Part shown: positions 21,101 to 31,263 of the stretch, one piece after another | Position numbering within the stretch: position 1 is the stretch's first letter | How the letters are laid out: every line of letters begins with the position of its first letter | DNA from: Hawksworthiomyces lignivorus | Lineage: Eukaryota > Ascomycota > Sordariomycetes > Ophiostomatales > Ophiostomataceae | Assembly (NCBI GenBank): GCA_002917075.1 | Contig: NTMA01000002.1 | Location: 310,001-374,000, forward strand | DNA length: 64,000 nt | Direction: 5' to 3' | Program-made: the position numbers and the translations under genes | The notes under the pieces: generated by a model | The model's input: only the letters and a program-made list of their open reading frames with translations | Told to the model about the DNA's origin: nothing | Database searches by the model: none

Positions 21101-22164
21101 TGTCGGCCGGGCTGGACGATGACAAGGAGTCGGCGGCTTCGATCCGGTCGGGCCGCTCAGCCTCTGTGAGCACCACCAACGGCGCCAGCGCAAGCGCGGG
21201 CGGCGTGGGCAGCGGCATCCGCAGCTGGCTCAGCCCCACGACCGACCAGCCGCCGGAAACTGGCCTGCCGCTCAGCAGCATCCAAGGCATCATCACAGAC
21301 GCCGCGCTGCCCGCCAACGGCGGCAGCGGTGTCAATGGCGGCGGCGCTGCCGCTGCTGGCCGGAATGGCACCGCGGCAGGCTCGGGCACGGCAGCTACGG
21401 CCGTCGCCACGACCGCCACGACGCCCGCCATGATCCTATCCTCGTCGCGGAGCGACCAGCTAGGGGGCGGGGGGCGCGGCGACGTCGGCGGCGGCGGCGG
21501 GGTGGGCGTGAATGGCAGCGGCAGCGGCTACGGCTATGCAGCGAGTGGCGGTGGAAGCAGCAACCCCACGACGCTCGACAACACTACGGTGACTAACGGC
21601 GGCCTGCTGTTCGACCAGGACCCGCGCCACAAGCCCAAGCCATCGGCCGTCGAGAAGCTGCGCCAGGCCCAGTGGACCTTTACCAAGATGGTCGAGGACT
21701 CGCTGAACCCCTCGGTGCAGGAGACCGAGGACTACGAGCGCTACATCAGCCACCCCCAGAACCTGCAGATCGTCGTGTCCGCCGACGAGGCGCCGCCGTC
21801 GACGACTGCGTCCGCGTCGGCACTCCCGCCGCTAGGCACCGCCGCTGGGCTGCGCCGCCCGTCGAGCTCCGCCGGCAGCCACACGCCCAACGGCATCAGC
21901 GCCGCCAGCCACGAGGAGTACCAGGAGTACGTCAACGGCAGCTGGAAGACGGACGGCCTGGGGCTCAGCGCGCCCGACGCGCTCGGCCTGCCCCTGGGCG
22001 CGCGCGCCGACAGCGACGACCTGGCCATGTACGACGAGCTGCTGCACGTGCCCGACAACCCCCTGACCGTCACCGAGGGCGACGTGCAGAAGAAGCGCTA
22101 CAAGGCCTACCGCAAGTGGCTCCGGGGCAAGTCCCTGTTCAAGCAGCAGCCGGTGGACGCGTGA
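18151..22164 (+). CDS. FIG4: Fig4-type Sac-domain phosphoinositide phosphatase
   Basis: Polyphosphoinositide phosphatase acting on PtdIns(3,5)P2 at the vacuole, normally in a complex with the Fab1 kinase and Vac14. One open frame of 1337 residues. Segments in order: a disordered acidic N-terminus (residues 1-160), HKMHKFTLYETASRYYIVG, the Sac domain, the catalytic CX5RT motif in RTNCIDCLDRTNAAQF (about residue 667), then GDTIAVQYGGSQLVNT and the LGNYVYAKGQPMLWDL segment typical of Fig4. The protein is longer than usual: it has a Gly/Ser-rich insert of about 40 residues inside the Sac region (about 19015-19140), a repeated Ser-Ala-Ser-Thr insert just before the catalytic motif (about 20040-20085), and a long low-complexity C-terminus. 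It converges with Tti2; the stop codons are 58 bases apart. Confidence 0.92.
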   Translation: MAVLNTAFDGNVDAASLASSQSTATVKIGDANIPANQPFPQLRNNADDDGDSDSRSLASGAASKTTNASRDNGTDDNDDDEDPAVARPFLRTSSPDNGAARTVSGVSSVDDEDDDETFRDEEEESSGADQPGAKRDRKSGHGAADGGERRTNTAHERLGHKMHKFTLYETASRYYIVGEDVTGRRYRVLKIDRTTSDDGELSITDDKIVYTQKEMIQLLDTIDDGNRGTGGIKLRCTTWGLLGFIKFTGPYYMMLITKKSTVAVIGGHIIYQIAGTELIPLTPGRGAGRADVSGGGGTGGGSSGSGASGGGSGGGGGQHHGGQSASSNADEARFLGILNHINLAQSFYFSYSYDITHTLQHNITKEREALAQGRRWSCDEAHNTMFVWNSHLLQPAVEALASPFDWCRPITHGYIDQASISIYGRTAYVAIIARRSRYFAGARFLKRGANDQGYVANDVETEQIVSEASTTSFHSPGRRLFANPQYTSYVQHRGSIPLYWTQENAGVTPKPPIELNLVDPFYSAAALHFDNLFARYGAPIYVLDLVKARESTPRESKLLAEFTRAINYLNQFLPAGAKIIHHAWDMSRANKSRDGNVIRVLEDIAETVVATTGFFRNGEGTGDVAAAGGGSASTSASTSASTSAVGDALDAGAVQARVQNGVARTNCIDCLDRTNAAQFVIGKCALGHQLHALGILDEPTVSWETDAVNLFTHMYHDHGDTIAVQYGGSQLVNTMETYRKINQWTSHSRDMLESFKRYYNNSFLDGQRQEAYNLFLGNYVYAKGQPMLWDLPTDYYLHHAANPLGREPDSPRRDYIHWFTPENLRRRTLPPLPSVASAGAALDRAGKGAKRARASSSGLQKGPRGGGQARLKHSSTGNSVATVGGKPLSYFDDYWLEFYRPYFLSSFAKMFTFKIKSTMKYIPIRSTREGQYDLSPFKVRSEIGGHGGGATAAAEVDAAAARKRSRHKKEVSFVTPHDIAAARLSAGLDDDKESAASIRSGRSASVSTTNGASASAGGVGSGIRSWLSPTTDQPPETGLPLSSIQGIITDAALPANGGSGVNGGGAAAAGRNGTAAGSGTAATAVATTATTPAMILSSSRSDQLGGGGRGDVGGGGGVGVNGSGSGYGYAASGGGSSNPTTLDNTTVTNGGLLFDQDPRHKPKPSAVEKLRQAQWTFTKMVEDSLNPSVQETEDYERYISHPQNLQIVVSADEAPPSTTASASALPPLGTAAGLRRPSSSAGSHTPNGISAASHEEYQEYVNGSWKTDGLGLSAPDALGLPLGARADSDDLAMYDELLHVPDNPLTVTEGDVQKKRYKAYRKWLRGKSLFKQQPVDA
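20041..20082 (+). repeat. 12-bp minisatellite in Fig4
   Basis: Three and a half copies of AGCGCCAGCACC encode Ser-Ala-Ser-Thr repeats in a linker about 25 residues before the catalytic CX5R motif. Confidence 0.9.
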
Positions 22165-22222
22165 GCAGCATCATCACAAACATACACACACACACAAAAG
22201 AAGCGAGTTGGTTATGAGGATA

Positions 22223-24276
22223 TCATATTGAGCTGCTATCTGCTGCTTCCGTCGTCTGCTCTATGCGAAACAACTGCCTCAACCGCGGCTCCTTAGCCAG
22301 GAGCGGGCCAACCTTGGCGTCCAGATCGACCTCTGCCGCGCGCATCACCGCCAGCAGCATGTCGGCAGCGCGCACAAGACCCGCCTGCAAGCCGGCGCTC
22401 TCCGCATCTCCTTCTCCTCCTCCTCCTCTTCTTCGCTTTCCCTTCTCCGTCTCCTCTTCGTCCACATTCAGCCAGCAGAGCATCAGCATCTTGATAACCT
22501 CTTCCTGCCACGGCGTGTCGGCCAGCCGGGGCCAGCAGTTAGCAATAGTCTTTTGTAGCGCATCAATAGTAGCCGCGATCGCGGGCTTGTAGTGCAGCGC
22601 AAAGGGGTCCGTCATGATACCCGCATACAAGGGGATGAGATCCTTTTAGAAACAGTTAGCATGTACTTTATAATTTTTAGCATAGCAATTACATTTTTTT
22701 GATACCCAAAAACACAGACCTTGAGATGTTTTACGGCGTAGATGCCCATAGCCTCGACGACGCGCCCGGCCTGGCGGACCAGCTCCTCGACGATACGGAT
22801 GTGCTCGTGCGCGTGGAAGTAGCCGGCGAAGATGCCGTCCCGCAGGATGCGGTCCAGCAGGTCGGCCGCCGGCTTGGGAGGCAGCCTGGCCGCGCCGGCT
22901 GGGGCGGCGCTCTGCGCGCCACCAGCAGAGGCCGCCGCGGCCAGCGTCAGCAGCGCGTCGTACGCCGGCCTCAGCAGCTGCAGCGACTCCTTCTCTGGCG
23001 TCAGTCGCGGCAGGAAGAGCAGCGTCGGAAACACGGCGTCGGCCAGGACGCTGTCGAGGCCCGTGGTGTGGAGGAGGCTGCCGTGGTCTGGCAAGCGGGA
23101 GACGAAGGTGCGCAGCAGGGCGAGCCCGCGCGCGCGCACGGCGGTGTCGGGGTCGTCGAGGAGGGCCAGCAGGACGGGCGTAAACAGCGGCCAGTTGCTG
23201 CGGAGGAGGGGGCCCTAGGTAGCAAGTTAGATGAGAAATAAACCCCAGCAGACAGTACACAGCTGCACTTACATCGGACTCGCTAACAGCCCAGGCGAAG
23301 ACAGAAATAGCACGCAGGTCGCTATACTTCCAGGGCTTCACCTTGCTAGATTCTGTGACGGCTGTGCTTTCTCGCGCGCCAGTGGTGGTGCTAGAGCTGC
23401 CGCCACTGCCACCGCTGCCGCCGTAGGCTGCTTTCCGCCCAGACTCCGTCACGGTGGCCGGCCGCGACCGCGCGAAAAGAGGACGCAGGTACTGCTTGAG
23501 AATGCCATCGACAATCCACGCCGACTTGGCCTCCGAGTTGTCTGCAAAGAGAACACGCAGGAGCTCAGCCGCGCTCGCTGCTGCTGCAGGCGTGGTCCAC
23601 GGCTGCTCTGCGTCGGCCACGGCGACGACAGTGCAGAGAACCTGGGTGGTGTTCCGATCATAGACGCCGGCGCCGCCGCCCTCTTCCTGGTCGGCCGCCA
23701 CGCCTGTGCTCCGAAGAACAGCCATGCCATCCTCAGATACGGACCGGCACCGGCGGACAACTTGGTCCCGGTCGTCTGCTAGATCGTCGCCGTAGCCAAT
23801 GCCGCCGTCTTCGTCATCTTCTTCTACGATCGGAGACAAGATGCGCGCCACAAACCGGCCGACCTGTCGCCGCGCTGCTGCTTCCTTGCCGTCTCCGCTG
23901 GCATCAGCATCCTCGTTACGCAGCCGGCTGGGCTCAGCTTCGAGGCAGGCCCGCAGAGCGCGGACGTATTGGGGCTTGTCCTATGCAGGAATGACTGTGA
24001 GCGTGTGTTCTGCCGCCCATACGATAGCCGTCGGCGAATCCCCTTACCAAATCATCCTGTCGGGCCAGCTGGCTCGCGAGGTCGTTCCATGTAAAAGATG
24101 GCGGAACGTCTAATTTTGTAAGCCAAAGAACGTAGACATCTCTGAGAATGAAGATGATTTTGAGAAAGCCAAAGCTTACGTGAGAAAAGAGAGCTCTGAA
24201 CTTGAGACGAAGGGCGCTCTCTCAGCTGGTCTGCTATTCGCCGCAAGTCATCAAATGAATGCGCCGTATCTGACAT
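22223..24276 (-). CDS. TTI2: Tti2, subunit of the TTT (Tel2-Tti1-Tti2) complex
   Basis: Helical-repeat cochaperone subunit that helps mature PIKK kinases (TOR, ATM/ATR-like, Tra1). Exons on the minus strand: 24276-24180, 24109-24048, 23980-23273, 23214-22720, 22642-22223; 593 residues. All four introns are 58-77 nt and phases fit. Three donors are standard; the last is an unusual GTCTGT, chosen because it joins AVKHLK to DLIPLYAGI. Family landmarks: FAWAVSES followed by NWPLFTPVLLALLDD, VRARGLALLRTFVSRLP, DAVFPTLLFLPRLTPE, LRDGIFAGYFHA, and ANCWPRLADTPWQEEVIKML. The start is the first in-frame ATG. The C-terminus has a basic/Gly low-complexity loop. Similarity to the Tti2 family is by memory of the motif order. 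Confidence 0.85.
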
Positions 24277-24789
24277 ATTGACAACATTCAACTACCGCGT
24301 TTGCTCTCAGGTCCAAATCTGGCGCTATCCAAGAAGTAGCATGACGAGGCTCTCGACTTTTACTGTTGCTGTCTGAAGTTGAAGCTGGTTGGTCGGCTCT
24401 ACAGCGGAGTTAGCACTGAATTTGGCCGCTGTAGCGCAAAATGAAAATATCAGCGGTTTTAAAGGCGAAACTTCACAGCAGTTCACTCCGTCTACAGAGA
24501 CCTTGCAAATAGCTTTCATATAATACTCTCTGTTTGTAGTATATTTGGAATTATAATACTGTCTCTCACTAGAATCGGAAAAAGGGCCACAAATCTATTT
24601 TATTTTGAATATTCACCCAATGCTAAACGACGCAGCCCCTTGCCACGTCATTTTTCCAGCCCAGCCTCTGAACACTGTATTATGCATAACATGTACACGA
24701 AAACGCCTATTTCCTTGCAAATATAACAGCACTCCTCTGTGATTTGGCGAACAAGATGAGAAAGCAAAACAAGCCGCGGCTCTGCTCCG
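24277..24789. other. Intergenic between Tti2 and Mtr3
   Basis: No gene seen. It holds the Tti2 upstream region and the Mtr3 3' region, both on the minus strand, in AT-richer DNA. Confidence 0.6.
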
Positions 24790-25783
24790 TCAGCTGCTGT
24801 CCTCGTCCTCGGCAGACTCCTTGAGGGCGGCCACGATGACCTGGTCAGCCTGCCGGGCGGCGTGCAGCGCCTTGTCTAGCATCTGCAGGTGCAGGGTGCC
24901 GTCGGCGGAGGGCGGCAGGTCGCCCTTGAGCCACAGGTTGGTGACCTCGTCGCGGTTGGGCAGGTAGGCGACGCAGCAGGCGGCGAGGATCTTGCCGTGC
25001 TCGGCGGGCACGGGGTCGACGACGAGCGCGGTCGTTTCTGGGCCGTCCTGGCCGCCGCTTCCCTCTGGCTGATGGATGACGGCGGCGATGCCGCCGGCGA
25101 CGGTGTCGACGCAGTCAATGCCGGCGTCGGCCAGGGCGGCGGAGGCGACGGTGACGCAGCCGGCGAGGACGTTCATCATGCCCCAGAGCTCGTCGTCCGG
25201 ATCGGCGCCGGGGGCGGAGCGGTCTTGGTCGGCCTCAATGACGGAGACGACAATGTCGACGCCGCTCTTGGGCCAGCGGTCGCCCAGGACGGCGCCGCGG
25301 AGCGACGTCTCGAGGTGGGCGGCCAGGTCGCGCTCGGACGTGTCGCGCAGGTAGCCGCGGCGCTGGCGCGTCGCAAAGGGCGCGTACTTGACGTGCGCCG
25401 ACAGCACTAGGTGCGGCGAGAAGGGCATCGACCGCGGCAGCGCCCGCGGGCCGTGCACCGTGCAGCTCAGCTTCAGGCCCGAGGCCCCCGGCACCGCCCC
25501 CGAGCTCAGCTCCAGGTACGCCGACCCGGACGCCGAGGGTGTCACGCCCGTCTGGAGGTCTGCGGTAGTTGCTTTGTCAGCGCAAATTGAAAATATAAGA
25601 AAGAAACTTTAAAAAAGAGGTAGGCGTTCCGCGAGGATTTTGCAGCATACAGATTTTTCGTATTATATCGTTAGGCCTGGATCTCGTCTGTGGCAGCTTG
25701 GCCTTCTCGCCCCGCTCCTCCTTTGCAAACTCCGGAGGGTAGGTTTCCCCTACCGGTCCATTGATTCGCCTCCGATCCGCCAT
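24790..25783 (-). CDS. MTR3: Exosome subunit Mtr3 (RNase PH-like)
   Basis: Structural ring subunit of the RNA exosome, which degrades and processes RNA 3' ends; eukaryotic PH-ring subunits are catalytically dead. Exons on the minus strand are 25783-25651 and 25559-24790 (300 residues). The 91-nt intron has donor GTATGC and acceptor CCGCAG, and splits a Tyr codon so that IRKI joins YLQTGVTPSASGSAYLE, a typical Mtr3 N-terminal segment. Later segments: HLVLSAHVKYAPF, LETSLRGAVLGDRWPKS, VDIVVSVIE, MNVLAGCVTVASAALADAGI and CVAYLPNRDEVTNLW. The start ATG at 25783 gives MADRRRINGP, as in other fungal Mtr3. The gene lies in tandem behind Tti2 on the same strand. Confidence 0.88.
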
Positions 25784-28700
25784 CTGAAAAATATGTGTGA
25801 AGCTGTGTGGAGGCAGAGCCTCGCAGACGCTCTGGATGTAGACGAAGCTCTCTTCTTATATCGAAGACAGCTGTGTAGGGCGGCTGACTGTTGAAGAACA
25901 AAAACAAAACAAGCCGGAGAACAGGGGGAAAAATAATATCTTAATAAACAATAAGTATCCTTAAAATGTATCTGTGTAAATAAAAGACCGTTTCAGCACT
26001 TCTCAATATGTCTTTCCAGCCTACGGAGTACAGAGTCTTGAGCTCACAAGATGGTGATGAGTTTTGGCTGCCATAAGAGATTTACCGAATGAGTTTAGCG
26101 CAGTTGAAAAATGCGAAGCCACAGAAGCCCGAGCCACAGAAAAACGGCCCCACGACACCCTTTAAAAAAAAAGTTTAACCCATCGAAAAACAAATTGCTT
26201 CTCTCTCTCAAAAATTCTTTTTTTCTTCACAGCTCAGAGCATCCGTAGAGAATGTCTCGCCATGACAGCCCCAATAGCAATGCCGTTGCCGCAAAGTAGT
26301 TGGAGGCTGCATGGCTTGATCTGAACTGATTTGCCTTGTTTCTTTTTTTTTCTTTTGTGCAAATGGCTGTGTTGCTTCTGAGTATGAAGCTCAACAGAAA
26401 GTTCTGTTTTGCTCTTCATACCTTCAGCAGCGTGTTGCTTTGAGGCTCAGATAACTAGGTAAGAAACATCACCCTGCATCCTAGAGACAGATCTTGCGTC
26501 TCTCCTCCCCCGAGCTGTTGATGATATCATATCCACAGTTCACGCGACTTCTGTGAGCGAACGAACAACATGCACTACCATCTGAAGCATCTCAACTCAT
26601 CCACCCTCGCTCCCATTGCCATATTCTGGAAGCCGAGAGCTGTTGTGCTAACTGTTGCTTCAAGGACAGGAATATTATTTGCCGTCTTTCGTGTCTGCAA
26701 CAATACCTCTTAATGTGTAAGGCAACCTCATTGCTCTCGTTCCAGCTGTCGGCATCGTCTCGTGTCCATGATGATACAATATATTTTTTTCAGTTCTGCT
26801 ACTGATCAATATTGATGACAACCCTATACCATTACCAAACTATATCTGATTCTTCACGGACGATGCCTCTCCCTTCTTCACTTTGTGCTTGCTTTTGCCT
26901 CGATTTATCTGGCTGGGAAGCTAACACATTTATACATAGTTTCATGCAGACAGGACACGCAGCCAGCACATGCAAGTCGAATCTCTACATTGTCCACTTG
27001 TTGAAGGGTTAGTTCTGCGCTCTCTAGTAGCTTTTATTTCGTCCGTCTTGGCATTTTTTTTCTTGCATTCTACAGCACCTCTTGGCCCATCATGATGACA
27101 CTCGCTTATCCATTCAATTATACCCGGGGCCAAGCCATTCTTCCGCACTGGAGCAATGTGCTCTTTTTCTCTCGGGAAAGAGGGTGTTTTTGTGATGAAT
27201 AGTTGTGGAGTTGGGCTCTTCATTCGTGGAAGCCCGTAATTTAGCTACAGTGCCGGGTTCCCGAGTATGTCGTCTTGGCATGCACGACGAATCTGGCCGG
27301 CTCTGGGTAGAGGACTAAAACGGCTTATCTGAATATATATCCAATTGCTGCTGTTATCTTCCATACACGCCTGCCGCTCTTGTTGTGTTTCGGAGAGTGT
27401 TTGCTAACAGACAAATTACTAGGTCATGATAGGGCATAATGTCCTCTTGTAAAACGGTCGTAGCGTCTGAGGAATGCTGCTGCAAGAGCCACTAAGTCTA
27501 AGTGTTACAGTTCTAGCAAGCCAGACAGATTGTGTGAGTCCATTGAGTAGACTATATAAGATGATATAATATACTGCGAGCAAGGTATTTTTTTTTACTT
27601 GCCATTTTCCAACCTAGAAGCTCCGTATTTTTTCAGACATGCATGGAAATATGTGAAATGGGAGCCAATTTGCCCAAGACCTCGTCTCCACTTGACCGCC
27701 AAAATGGAGTCGCTGGAAATTGGCTCCTATGAAGAAAAAACAAGCTTTGGCTGGAGGGTCACGTGGAAGCTGTAGCGAAAAGGAGAATGGGCGCTGCTCA
27801 TGTCGCAATACATTTCTGAAAACCCCTGGTGAAAATCTTGTAAGGAGATCCGCCAGGCGGACTAGATCGCTGGTTGCAGATTCTAGCTGTGGTTGGGGCG
27901 AGATGTGGTAATGAGAGAGAGCGCTAAAAATAGGGGGGGACGGCAATTTGGATAAGGGACCAGAGGGACGAGAAGTACTGGTACATTTCCTGATAGGGGG
28001 GAGTGCTATTAACACGTGTAAAATTGGGGGAGGCAAAGAGGGAGGGAGAGGGAAGGGTCTGTATGCTTTTTAGCAGGGGATCTCAGTAATACGCTGTAAT
28101 ACGCGGTAATACTTAGTGTGCTACTCAGTAAAGCAAGATGGTGGGTGTACTCCGTATAGGGCTAAAAAGGACGAGAGCAAGAAAGAAAAAAAGAAAAGAA
28201 AAAGGGGAACTGGACAGACAGGATAAGGACGCAAGCAGCAGAAACCTGGCATTCCATTCCAGCCCCAAAGCAGCCATAGCAGCAAAAAGCAAGCCAGAGC
28301 AGCCAACCACAGACGCAGCGTATCCCAATTTCACGAGGCTGATGCGAACGAACACCTAATTATCCCTGTCTATCTCCTAAGAGAAAGGTCCAGATTGTAT
28401 GCAAGACTACGGACTACTCCCGTACCTACACGTTCTCGTAAAAAATCTCGTCTTTCAGTCCAATACCACTCTCCAAAACAGACGAGACAAAAAAAGAGTG
28501 TGAGAGCTTCTCCATCTTCGCTGTACGAAACGAAAAAACTATCCTTTTCGTGTCCCACGGAATACGACGGGCTTGCTACCTCATTCATCATTCATCCCAA
28601 TTTACCCTCGCAATACCCTCCCTTCCTCCTCCCCCCCCTCTTTTTTTCTTCTTCTATTCGCTCTCTTATCTTCCTTTTAATCATTCTATACCTAATCTTT

Positions 28701-29115
28701 CTTTCTTCCCTTCTTTCCCCTTTTTTTGGTGGGTGGTCCGCTCGACTGTTCTCCGACGACGACACTTGACCGACGTTCCACGCCGCCTCCGAGCTTCTCG
28801 ACCAACGAACTTCCATCCGACGTCGTAACCGCAGCTAGGGAGGGCTTGTTTTTTTTTCTCTTCGCCGCTCGTCCAGGCTGTCAGGATTTTTCTGCGGTTG
28901 GGGGAAGTGAGGAGACGTGACAAAGACGTGACGAAGAGGAAACCCTAGAGGAACTTCCAACAAGAGAGATAGAGAGAAAGAAAGAAAGAGACGACAGCGT
29001 GAAAGCTTTGACGATAAGGGGGACACAGCTCCCTTTCCTCCCTTTCTCCTCCCAACAATCCACTCGAAAAAACCCTACATGACCTCCCCGTAAACCGCCA
29101 TCGCCGTTGCTTGCC
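25784..29115. other. Long intergenic region between divergent Mtr3 and Anp1
   Basis: 3.3 kb without a recognisable gene. It contains TACGGAGTA at 26022-26030 and TACTCCGTA at 28148-28156, a short GTAATACGC-type triplet repeat near 28086-28112, and long C/T-rich tracts from about 28540 to 28740, common in leaders of highly expressed fungal genes. Short open frames (for example 27614-28036 minus) look random. Confidence 0.55.
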
Positions 29116-31263
29116 ATGTTGCCGTCTTTCGCGGGCCAGGGATCCAAGGTGGTCCCAAGACACAATGCCGCCGCCGGCTACTCCAACGGCTACCCACGGT
29201 CGTCGAACACACTCGAGTTCTCACCTCACAGGTATGCCTGCCTTGCCGTGCTCGTCCGTGCTCTTTGGCAGCCTCTCTTCCTCCTTCCCTTCCCCTCTGC
29301 CTTGCCTTAACCAGTTATGGCCAATGCTGACTCTCTCTGTTTTTTTTTTTTTGCAATTGCAGATTCCAGCCGCGCAGTTCCCCCCCTTCTCTGCGCCGGC
29401 GGAGGAAGCTGCTTGTGCGGCTCTTCATCGCCTCGGCCATCATCCTGTTTGGCCTCTTTGTGTGGCCGGCCGGGTCCGTGCTGTCGCTGTTCTCGCTGAA
29501 CCTCTTCTCCTCGAGCGACCAGCTCCAGCTGGAGACGGTGCGCTACTACGACCTGTCCAACGTGCAGGGCACCGCGCGCGGCTGGGAGCGCGAGGAGCGC
29601 ATCCTGCTGTGCGTGCCGCTGCGCGACGCCGAGCCGCACCTGCCCATGTTCTTCTCGCACCTGCGCAACTTTACGTACCCGCACCACCTGATCGACCTCG
29701 CCTTCTTGGTCTCCGACTCCAAGGACCGCACGCTCGAGATGCTGGTCAAGAACCTCGAGACCATCCAGGCCCACGAGGACGCCACCGAGCATTTTGGCGA
29801 GATCTCCATCCTCGAGAAGGACTTTGGCCAAAAGGTCAACCAGGACGTCGAGAGCCGCCACGGCTTCGCCGCCCAGGCCAGCCGCCGCAAGCTCATGGCC
29901 CAGGCACGCAACTGGCTGCTCAGCGCCTCGCTGCGCCCCTACCACTCCTGGGTCTACTGGCGCGACGTTGACGTCGAGACCGCCCCCTTCACCATCCTTG
30001 AGGACTTGATGCGCCATAACAAGGACGTCATCGTGCCGAGTAAGTTTTTTTTTTTTTTTTTCCCCTCTCTCTTTTGTTTTCCCTCTACTTGAATTGCTGC
30101 TGACCCCGTTGCCCAGACGTCTGGCGGCCGCTTCCCGACTGGCTCGGCGGCGAGCAGCCGTACGATCTCAACTCGTGGCAGGAGTCCGAGACCGCCCTGG
30201 CCCTTGCTGACACCCTCGACGAGGACGCCGTCATCGTCGAGGGCTACGCCGAGTACGCCACGTGGCGGCCCCATCTGGCCTACCTGCGCGACCCCTACGG
30301 CGACCCGGACATGGAGATGGAGATCGACGGCGTGGGTGGTGTCAGTATTCTGGCCAAGGCCCTCGTCTTCCGCCACGGCGTCCATTTCCCCGCGTTCAGC
30401 TTCGAGAAGCACGCCGAGACCGAAGGTTTCGGAAAGGTGAGTCGAGCTGTTAAAGACCCCCTCGCTCAGAGACTCGCAGAATTCTAACACGGAAGGATAG
30501 ATGGCGAGACGCATGGGCTTCTCTGTCGTCGGCCTGCCCCACTACACGATCTGGCATTTATACGAGCCCAGTTTGGACGACATCCGCCACATGGAGGTAT
30601 GCTTTCTCTTTTTTTTTTTTTTTTTTTTTCTCCAAAAATGTCTTGTCTAGTCGTCGGATGGCTAACATGCACTTGCAGGAAATGGAAGCTGAACGTCTCG
30701 CCCGTGAGCGGGAAGAAAAGGAGAAGGCCGAGAAGGCCGAGAAGATGAAGAAGACGTTCGGCGACGCCGGCGGCCAGTGGGAGAAGGACAAGGCTGCCCT
30801 GCAAGACATTGTCATCGAAGACACGCCGCAGACCGACGAGAGCGCTGCGGCTGCTGCCGCCGGTGCCGCCGGTGCAGCGGCTCCCGTTGCTCCTGCAGCA
30901 GCCGCCGCAGCTCCTGCAGGTGCTGCTATCCCAGCTGGTGCTGCCGCTGCCGCCCCCATTGTCGGCGGCGCCGCTTCTGATCCTCTTGCAGCCGCAGCCG
31001 CTGCCGCCGCTATTCCTGCCGCCGCTGCTCCTATAGCGGCAGCCGGTGGCGCTGCTGCTGCTCCTGCTGCTGTGCCCGGCAAAGCTGCTGCTGGTGCTGG
31101 AGGTGCCGCTCCGGCTGCTGGTATCCCGGCGGGTGGTGTCGCAGGTGTAGGTGCCGGAGCGGCTGCGGCTCAGAAGCCCGCCGGCGCCGCCGCTGCTCCC
31201 GCAGGCAACAAGCTCACCAATGCCGAGGACGCCGCAAAGGACGCTGGCAAGGTCCTGCTATAA
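29116..31263 (+). CDS. ANP1: Anp1/Mnn9-family mannosyltransferase (M-Pol II subunit)
   Basis: Golgi subunit of mannan polymerase II, extending alpha-1,6-mannose chains on N-glycans. Exons: 29116-29231, 29363-30039, 30117-30436, 30501-30596, 30679-31263; 597 residues, all phases fit. It is type II: a basic segment (RRRRKLLVR) then one membrane helix (about residues 52-75). The catalytic part shows ILLCVPLRDAEPHLPMFF, HLIDLAFLVSDS, WVYWRDVDVE (Asp motif for the metal/sugar nucleotide), NVWRPLPDWL, EIDGVGGVSILAKA and a GFSVVGLPHYTIWHLYEPS end. After a charged coiled-coil-like stretch (EMEAERLAREREEKEKAEK) the last 150 residues are almost only Ala, Gly and Pro. Two introns begin with long T runs. 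Which of the paralogues Anp1, Van1 or Mnn9 it is rests on overall resemblance. Confidence 0.85.

Noticed and set aside
27614..28036. 140-codon minus-strand frame in the Mtr3-Anp1 interval
   Set aside because: No recognisable motif and codon use unlike the real genes around it.
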